Source of the DNA: Clostridiaceae bacterium
GTDB lineage: Bacteria; Bacillota; Clostridia; Oscillospirales; Butyricicoccaceae
Length of the DNA stretch: 64,000 nt
Direction: 5' to 3'
NCBI GenBank assembly: GCA_018383195.1
Contig: JAGZOP010000007.1
Location: 25,660-89,659 of the forward strand
Part shown: in pieces, positions 59,351 through 64,000 of the stretch
How the letters are laid out: every line of letters starts with the position of its first letter
Numbering within the stretch: position 1 is the first letter of the stretch
Position numbers and translations under genes: made by a program
Notes under the pieces: model-generated
The model's input: the letters and a program-made list of their open reading frames with translations, nothing else
What the model was told of the DNA's origin: nothing
Database searches by the model: none

Positions 59351-59379
59351 TTGCGTTCATCTGGCGCTCGTATTATAAT
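59351..59379 (+). promoter_or_regulatory. Promoter of the apbE operon
   Basis: TTGCGT (59351-59356), 17-bp spacer, TATAAT (59374-59379). Confidence 0.78.
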
Positions 59380-59428
59380 GAAGCATAGCGGCGGTTTGCC
59401 GCAATTCTCAAATCAATCGGAGTTTCCT

Positions 59429-60442
59429 ATGAAAAAACTTTCCCGCGCACTCTGCGTGCTTCTTCTGGCTGCCGCATTATCCGGCTGCGGTCAACCTGCC
59501 AGCCATACTTCTGACTTTTTTGCAATGGACACGCTGATGTCGCTCACCGTCTGGGGAGGCAGCGAAGCGCAGTCCCAAGCTGCGGTATCTGAAGCCGAGC
59601 GCTGCATCAACAGCCTGAGCAACGCGCTCTCCCGTCAGGTTTCGGCAAGTTCCATTGCCAAGCTCAACGCTGCAAACGGCGAAGTTATCACGCTCGACCC
59701 GGACGCATACGCGGCGCTTCAGGATGCCGTAAAATACGCTGAACTGACAGACGGTGCATTCGACCCTACCACCGCCCCGCTCTCTGACCTTTGGGGCATC
59801 GGCACCGACCACGCTGCGGTACCCGATGCCGAAGCGCTCGACGAAGCGCTTGTTTCGGTCGGCTGGCACAATATCGAACTGCTGGACGGCAATCAGGCGC
59901 GGCTCAAAAACGGTGCGCAGGTCGATCTTGGCGGCATCGGCAAGGGATATGCCACCGATGCGGTAGCCGCGCTGCATCGTGATATCCCCATGCTCGCCAA
60001 ACTGGGCGGGAATATCGGCGCTTACGGCGAAAATCCGAACAGCAAAAACAAAGCTTGGACCATTGGTCTTGCAGACCCCGACAACAGCGCCGAATACATC
60101 GCTACCCTTTCGGTTTCCGACCGTTCGGTTGTGACCTCAGGGGATTATGAACGGTTCTTTGAACAAAACGGTGTCCGCTATCACCATATCTTTGACCCGA
60201 AAACCGGCTATCCCGCACAAAATGAACTGCGCGCCGTAACGGTGTCCGATGCATCCTCTACCCGTGCAGATGCGATGACAACCGCGCTGTTTGTGATGGG
60301 ACTGGAGGAAGGACTGGCGTTCTGCGAGGCGCAGGATATCGATGCCGCCTTTCTTACCAAAGATCATAAAATCTATGTGACTGAGGGGCTGAAAGACAAC
60401 CTCACCTTGGCAGAGGGAGCAGATTATGAAATTATCGGATAA
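59429..60442 (+). CDS. apbE: FAD:protein FMN transferase ApbE, lipoprotein
   Basis: 337 residues from ATG 59429 (CGGAG before it). Signal peptide with lipobox LSGC, so it acts outside the membrane. ApbE motifs are present: FFAMDTLMSLTVWG, DPTTAPLSDLWGIG, VDLGGIGKGYATDAV, KLGGNIGAYG, and the metal/FAD-binding HIFDPKTGYPA with TRADAMTTALFVMG. Attaches FMN covalently to threonine or serine of extracytoplasmic flavoproteins. The next gene overlaps it by 17 bases. Confidence 0.95.
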   Translation: MKKLSRALCVLLLAAALSGCGQPASHTSDFFAMDTLMSLTVWGGSEAQSQAAVSEAERCINSLSNALSRQVSASSIAKLNAANGEVITLDPDAYAALQDAVKYAELTDGAFDPTTAPLSDLWGIGTDHAAVPDAEALDEALVSVGWHNIELLDGNQARLKNGAQVDLGGIGKGYATDAVAALHRDIPMLAKLGGNIGAYGENPNSKNKAWTIGLADPDNSAEYIATLSVSDRSVVTSGDYERFFEQNGVRYHHIFDPKTGYPAQNELRAVTVSDASSTRADAMTTALFVMGLEEGLAFCEAQDIDAAFLTKDHKIYVTEGLKDNLTLAEGADYEIIG

Positions 60443-60806
60443 CCTGAAAAAGGGAGATTTTTTCATCATCCTTGTGGTGCTCGTACTTGCCGCAGCTGTA
60501 TTCCTGCCCTTTGCGCTGGCGCCCTCCCGCAGCCTGACCTGCGAAATCACGCAGGACGGAGAGCTTGTTAAGCGGGTGCGTCTCGGCGCAGGATATCATG
60601 AAACCATCACAATCGAGGGCGCTGCGACCAATACCATTGTCATCGACGATACGGCGGTCTATTTTTCCCAGTCCACCTGCCCAGACCAAGTCTGCGTGCG
60701 TACCGGCAAGCTCACCCGCGCCGGACAAATCGCAGTCTGCCTGCCCAACCGCGTCATCGTGCGTCTGATTGGGACGCAGAACGAAATCGACGCCCTTGCA
60801 ACTTGA
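60426..60806 (+). CDS. NusG domain II (EetA-like) membrane protein
   Basis: 126 residues. One transmembrane helix at 11-32 (FFIILVVLVLAAAVFLPFAL), then an extracellular NusG-II-type beta domain with paired cysteines in STCPDQVCVRTGKLTRAGQ and IAVCLPNRVIVRL. In Listeria a similar protein (EetA, as I recall) belongs to the flavin-based extracellular electron transfer locus. Coupled to apbE and 15 bases before the Gx transporter gene. Confidence 0.88.
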   Translation: MKLSDNLKKGDFFIILVVLVLAAAVFLPFALAPSRSLTCEITQDGELVKRVRLGAGYHETITIEGAATNTIVIDDTAVYFSQSTCPDQVCVRTGKLTRAGQIAVCLPNRVIVRLIGTQNEIDALAT

Positions 60807-60821
60807 CGGAGGAAACCTGAC

Positions 60822-61322
60822 ATGAAAAGAATCGCACAGGGCGGTCTGTTTGTGGCTGTCGCACTCGTACTCTCTCTCATTGAAAAACTGTTTCCGCTGC
60901 AAGCCGTGATTCCTATTCCCGGCATCAAGCTCGGTCTTGCTAATGTTGTCACCCTGTTTGCACTGACTGTGCTCGGCACACGGCAGGCGGTCACGATTCT
61001 GCTGTGCCGTGTCACCCTCGCAGCCATTTTTATGGGCAGCATCACCGGATTTCTGTTTTCGCTTTTCGGCGGTCTGCTCGCACTGCTTGTCATGCGCCTG
61101 CTTCTATTGCGGGAGGGGCGCTGGTTCTCGCTTGTGGGCATATCGATTGGCGGCGCAGCGGCGCACAATATCGGGCAGATTGCCGCCGCCATGTTCACGC
61201 TCGGCACGTTTGATGTGCTCGGATATCTTCCGCTGCTCCTGCTCAGCGCCATTCCGATGGGATTAGTCACCGGGCTGACCGCTTCTGCGGTGCTCGGTCA
61301 TTTGAAAAAAATTCAATTTTAA
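60822..61322 (+). CDS. Gx transporter-family (EetB-like) membrane protein
   Basis: 166 residues with five or six membrane helices. Family pattern: GGLFVAVALVLSLIEKLFPL, IPGIKLGLANVVTLFAL, FMGSITGFLFSLFGGLLALL, GAAAHNIGQI. Often annotated heptaprenyl diphosphate synthase component I, but its fold is like ECF S-components. With ApbE and the NusG-II protein this is the FmnB-EetA-EetB trio. GACGGAGGAAA precedes its ATG. Confidence 0.9.
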   Translation: MKRIAQGGLFVAVALVLSLIEKLFPLQAVIPIPGIKLGLANVVTLFALTVLGTRQAVTILLCRVTLAAIFMGSITGFLFSLFGGLLALLVMRLLLLREGRWFSLVGISIGGAAAHNIGQIAAAMFTLGTFDVLGYLPLLLLSAIPMGLVTGLTASAVLGHLKKIQF

Positions 61323-61385
61323 TTTGGTATGAAACCGGGATTTCCTTCAAATACTAATCGCAAATCAAAGGAGGTCATTTCGGAT

Positions 61386-61730
61386 ATGAAACGATTTTTA
61401 TCCATTACTCTTGCACTGATGCTGGCGCTGTCCCTGATGGCAGGCTGCACCACCGACAACAACGCCACCGACCGCAATGACGGCGCAAACGGCGGCGTAA
61501 CAGACAAAAATGATGCATCCGCGCCCGCAGAGCCGGAAAACGACGGAAATATTGTAGAGGACATGGTTGATGACATCGTACCGGACGCGAACCCGAACAA
61601 TCCCGCACCTGAAGATGCGGCAACCGGAAATGACAGCACAGTCACCGAAAACAGTACCGTGACCGAGCAAAACGGCAGCACAACCGAAAACAATACGGCA
61701 ACGGACCGCACGGAAAAAACAACGAAATAA
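61386..61730 (+). CDS. Disordered Thr/Asn/Asp-rich lipoprotein
   Basis: 114 residues from ATG 61386, behind AAAGGAGG. Signal peptide with lipobox MAGC. The mature part is low in complexity, rich in Asn, Asp, Thr and Glu, with a repeated STVTE-type ending and a single predicted short helix (NIVEDMVDDIVPD). No domain. It follows the Gx transporter by 63 bases and may belong to that unit, but there is no FMN-binding domain for ApbE to act on. Confidence 0.75.
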   Translation: MKRFLSITLALMLALSLMAGCTTDNNATDRNDGANGGVTDKNDASAPAEPENDGNIVEDMVDDIVPDANPNNPAPEDAATGNDSTVTENSTVTEQNGSTTENNTATDRTEKTTK

Positions 61731-61735
61731 ATGCC

Positions 61736-61772
61736 AAAAGACCACGGCTTCCATTGGAAACCATGGTCTTTT
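61736..61772 (-). terminator. Terminator of murD
   Basis: AAAAGACCATGG/CCGTGGTCTTTT (one G-U on the minus strand) with a T-rich tail between convergent genes. Confidence 0.75.
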
Positions 61773-61775
61773 CTT

Positions 61776-63152
61776 TTACAGTTCGCACACCAATTTTTTG
61801 AAGGTATCTCCGCGCTCCATAAAATTCTTGAAGCAGTCGAACGATGCGCTGGCGGGACTGAGCATTACGATATCGCCTTCCCGTGCGACGCTGTAAGCGG
61901 CGCGCACCGCTGCCGCCATATTGGGCGCATCGATGATCTCCGGTTTGTCCATACAAGCTGCCTGCTCCACACACGCACGAATCTTGACCGCGGTGTCACC
62001 GGTCAAAATCAGCTTGCTTACATGCTTGCAGATCGGCTCTCCAAGCACATCATACGGAATATGCTTATCATATCCTCCTGCAATGAGAATCAGCTTTTGC
62101 TCGAATGCATTCAGTCCCGCAATCGTGCGCGTAGGACTGGACGCAATCGAATCGTTATAATACTTCACGCCTTCAAACTCACGTACAAATTCAATGCGAT
62201 GCTCCACACCGCCAAATGTCTGCGCAACTTCAATGATGTCGCGGTCGGCACAGCGTCCCTGCACGATTGCAGCTGCCATCATGACGTTAGAAACGTTGTG
62301 TGCCCCCGGAATCCGGATATGATCGGCATGCATAAGCGGGCGATGCTTGCCATCTTCCGCAATGTAAATCACACCATCTTTTAGATAAACGCCGGTTTCC
62401 GGAACACCCTGCTTGGTGCATCCCCAAACCGTCCGGTCTTCCGGCAGCATCAGCGTCCCTGTCACCGGGTCATCCAGATTGATGACGAGTTTGTCTCCCG
62501 GCTTTTGGTTGGCATAAATTGCAGTTTTGGCGTGCACATACTCATCAAAATCTTTATGATAGTCTAAATGGTTTGGCGTTAAATTGGTGATTGCCGCCAC
62601 AGCAGGGCTATGCTGCATTCCCATGAGCTGAAAGCTTGACAATTCTACGATCGCCAGATCTTCCGGCTGCATTGCAGGAACCTCGGGCAGCAGCGGTTTG
62701 CCGATGTTGCCGCCCAGATGACAGATATGCCCTGCATGCTTCAAAAACTCATAGGTCAGCGTCGTTGTCGTCGTCTTGCCGTCCGAACCAGTGATGCCGA
62801 TGATCGAGCATGGGCAGACCGCAAAGAACAGTTCCATTTCGCTTGTAACTACACCGCCGCGTGCACGCACCTCACACAGCGCAGGATGCTCCGGATGCAG
62901 ACCGGGCGTGCGGAACACAATATCCTCGCTCAAATAGTCCAGATAATCCTCACCCAAGCTGAATGACACACCAAGAGCCGCAAGTTCAGTATAGCGGGTT
63001 CCCAGAGCATCTGCCTCTTTTTTATCATGTACTGTTACCGGCAGACCGGCTTCGCGCAATAATGCAATCAATGGCGTATTGCTGATGCCTGCGCCAATCA
63101 CTGCAATTCGTTTTCCCTGGATACTTTCCAAATATTTTTCCAACGCTGTCAT
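61776..63152 (-). CDS. murD: UDP-N-acetylmuramoylalanine--D-glutamate ligase MurD
   Basis: 458 residues from ATG 63152; adds D-glutamate in peptidoglycan precursor synthesis. Rossmann-like N-terminal domain (VIGAGISNTPLIALL), ATP-binding GITGSDGKTTT near residue 112, the Mur-ligase signature TNLTPNHLDYHKDFDEY and HRIEFV-type VEHRIEFVREFEG with ND-S in YNDSIASSP. No other mur or division gene is adjacent, unlike the usual dcw cluster. Confidence 0.96.
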   Translation of the reverse strand: MTALEKYLESIQGKRIAVIGAGISNTPLIALLREAGLPVTVHDKKEADALGTRYTELAALGVSFSLGEDYLDYLSEDIVFRTPGLHPEHPALCEVRARGGVVTSEMELFFAVCPCSIIGITGSDGKTTTTTLTYEFLKHAGHICHLGGNIGKPLLPEVPAMQPEDLAIVELSSFQLMGMQHSPAVAAITNLTPNHLDYHKDFDEYVHAKTAIYANQKPGDKLVINLDDPVTGTLMLPEDRTVWGCTKQGVPETGVYLKDGVIYIAEDGKHRPLMHADHIRIPGAHNVSNVMMAAAIVQGRCADRDIIEVAQTFGGVEHRIEFVREFEGVKYYNDSIASSPTRTIAGLNAFEQKLILIAGGYDKHIPYDVLGEPICKHVSKLILTGDTAVKIRACVEQAACMDKPEIIDAPNMAAAVRAAYSVAREGDIVMLSPASASFDCFKNFMERGDTFKKLVCEL

Positions 63153-63325
63153 ATGCCAGTATCCTCTCTTTCCATCAAAACGCATGATTTTTATATTCAA
63201 TTTATTTTACACGTTTTGCCCGATAATTTCAAGGTAAATCTGGATGATTCAGCCTGTTTTATGACAATTTCCCCATGTATCATCAGCTTTTCACTGCTTT
63301 CCCATGTCCGTTTCGTGAAAACAGT

Positions 63326-63354
63326 TTGACGGATTCCATAAAAATTGATATAAT
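63326..63354 (+). promoter_or_regulatory. Promoter of the RNase P RNA gene
   Basis: TTGACG (63326-63331), 17-bp spacer, TATAAT (63349-63354), seven bases before the RNA 5' end. Confidence 0.9.
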
Positions 63355-63361
63355 AACACAC

Positions 63362-63702
63362 GTGAGTAATCCAGACAGTCGCGTACTGGCTTGACCAGTA
63401 TGAGGAAAGTCCGGGCTGCACAGGGCAAGGATAGCAGATAACGTCTGCCGGGGGTGACCCTAGGAATAGTGCAACAGAGAAATACCGCCGCGGATTCCAT
63501 ATCTGCGGTAAGGGTGGAAAGGCGAGGTAAGAGCTCACCACGCCCCATGGTAACATGGGGGGTCTGTAAACTCTATCCGCAGCAACGTCAACAGGAGCTA
63601 TGGGCGGCCCGTCCGTTCCGACCGACGGCTTGAGGCGTGTGGCAACATGCGTCCCAGATAGATGATTGTCAAATACAGAACCCGGCTTACAGGATTGCTC
63701 AC
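63362..63702 (+). ncRNA. rnpB: RNase P RNA
   Basis: Catalytic RNA that matures the 5' ends of tRNAs. The invariant GAGGAAAGTCCGGGCT is at ~63402, AGAGCTCACC near 63530, and ACAGAACCCGGCTTAC near 63676. The ends pair as P1 (GTGAGTAATCC with GGATTGCTCAC, one G-U), fixing the boundaries. About 341 nt; the layout looks like class A. Open reading frames through it are spurious. Confidence 0.96.
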
Positions 63703-63719
63703 ACCTATTCAAAACGAAA

Positions 63720-63753
63720 AACAGCCCCGCCAATATCAGAACTGGTGGGGCTG
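63720..63753 (-). terminator. Hairpin, T-run on the minus side
   Basis: 12-bp stem ACAGCCCCGCCA/TGGTGGGGCTGT (one G-U). The T-rich tail lies on the minus strand (TTTTTCGTTTT), so it suits transcripts coming from the rRNA side rather than rnpB. Confidence 0.6.
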
Positions 63754-63867
63754 TCTCATTCCTCAGGCGGTGCAATGCTTTCGGAACATCTATAATATAA
63801 CACATTCCCGAGTATTTTTATGTCGAATTTTGTCGAACATTATGATCTAAATTATAAATATATGAAA

Positions 63868-63900
63868 TCAAAAAAACGGTAACATAAGTTACCGTTTTTT
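63868..63900 (-). terminator. Terminator of the rRNA operon
   Basis: Perfect 13-bp stem (63871-63883 with 63888-63900) around ATAA, just beyond the 5S 3' end, with T-run on the minus strand. Confidence 0.9.
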
Positions 63901-63902
63901 AT

Positions 63903-64000
<98 letters not shown>

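Noticed and set aside
63197..63805. Minus-strand 202-codon frame
   Set aside because: It runs through the whole RNase P RNA gene, whose sequence and P1 pairing are unmistakable.
63760..63830. Second small RNA on the minus strand downstream of 5S
   Set aside because: There is a terminator-like hairpin and a TATATT box, but no -35 at proper spacing; readthrough from the rRNA operon explains the hairpin better.

Overview
The window reads as a stretch of core chromosome from a spore-forming, anaerobic, low-redox member of the Clostridia. The coding sequence is moderately GC-rich (my impression is 50-58%). Pointers are the YabP/YabQ/SpoVB-type sporulation block, HemZ, PyrK with a class 1B PyrD, a BMP/NupOPQ-type nucleoside transporter, long-form HPF, the L10 leader RNA and a zinc-type L33. 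An Oscillospiraceae/Butyricicoccaceae-like gut organism would fit, but that is inference. Genes are dense, usually in overlapping operons, and many units have clear -35/-10 promoters and hairpin terminators. I see no prophage, insertion sequence, CRISPR array or tRNA gene.

Layout, left to right. 1-6 kb: dnaG (5' end cut off by the window) and rpoD, a DMT transporter, then luxS and guaB on the minus strand. 6-9.7 kb: a minus operon DUF896-cca-HD hydrolase-yjbQ-OYE flavoenzyme in which the genes overlap by 4-8 bases. 9.8-16 kb: metY, a GNAT gene, a minus-strand RluA-type synthase and three tandem M42 aminopeptidases. 15.8-20.7 kb: a membrane protein, a VanW-domain protein, ychF and a TauE/SafE transporter. 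20.9-24.7 kb: an M23/G5 cell-wall endopeptidase, a thioredoxin-reductase-like flavoprotein that has lost its NADPH-specific residues, an esterase and a lipoprotein. 24.8-29.7 kb: a nucleoside-type ABC transporter behind a leader with a terminator. 29.9-32.8 kb: pyrK, pyrD and a histidine phosphatase-GNAT fusion.

33-36.7 kb: the minus-strand operon rpmG-secE-nusG-rplK-rplA, then rplJ-rplL with their own promoter and L10 leader. 36.8-41 kb: ruvX, a short VanW protein, hpf, a fumarate hydratase alpha subunit with no beta partner beside it, and an amidohydrolase. 40.95-41.07 kb: a complete small-RNA transcription unit with no protein gene. 41.1-46.3 kb: the conserved block zinc ribbon-spoVB-like-mazG-HU-rqcP-yabP-yabQ-divIC-yabR. 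46.4-54.3 kb: a uridine-kinase-like ATPase, hemZ, an MBL hydrolase, dtd, relA/spoT and recJ. 54.4-61.7 kb: an ArAE/FUSC-type exporter, proC, a cysteine-rich acidic membrane protein, a radical SAM protein, an AT-rich hypothetical gene, a phospholipase-C-like protein and the trio ApbE-NusG_II-Gx transporter. 61.8-64 kb: murD, RNase P RNA, and the end of an rRNA operon (5S, minus strand) running in from the right edge.

Most of this is replication, transcription, translation, nucleotide supply, cell-wall building and sporulation. The less ordinary items are regulatory or architectural: the orphan small RNA near 41 kb, the attenuator-like leader of the BMP operon, paired hairpins before rplK and rplA that look like L1 operators, the probable ferredoxin-type thioredoxin reductase, and the compact possible extracellular-electron-transfer locus. 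I did not find a self-evident new multi-gene system.
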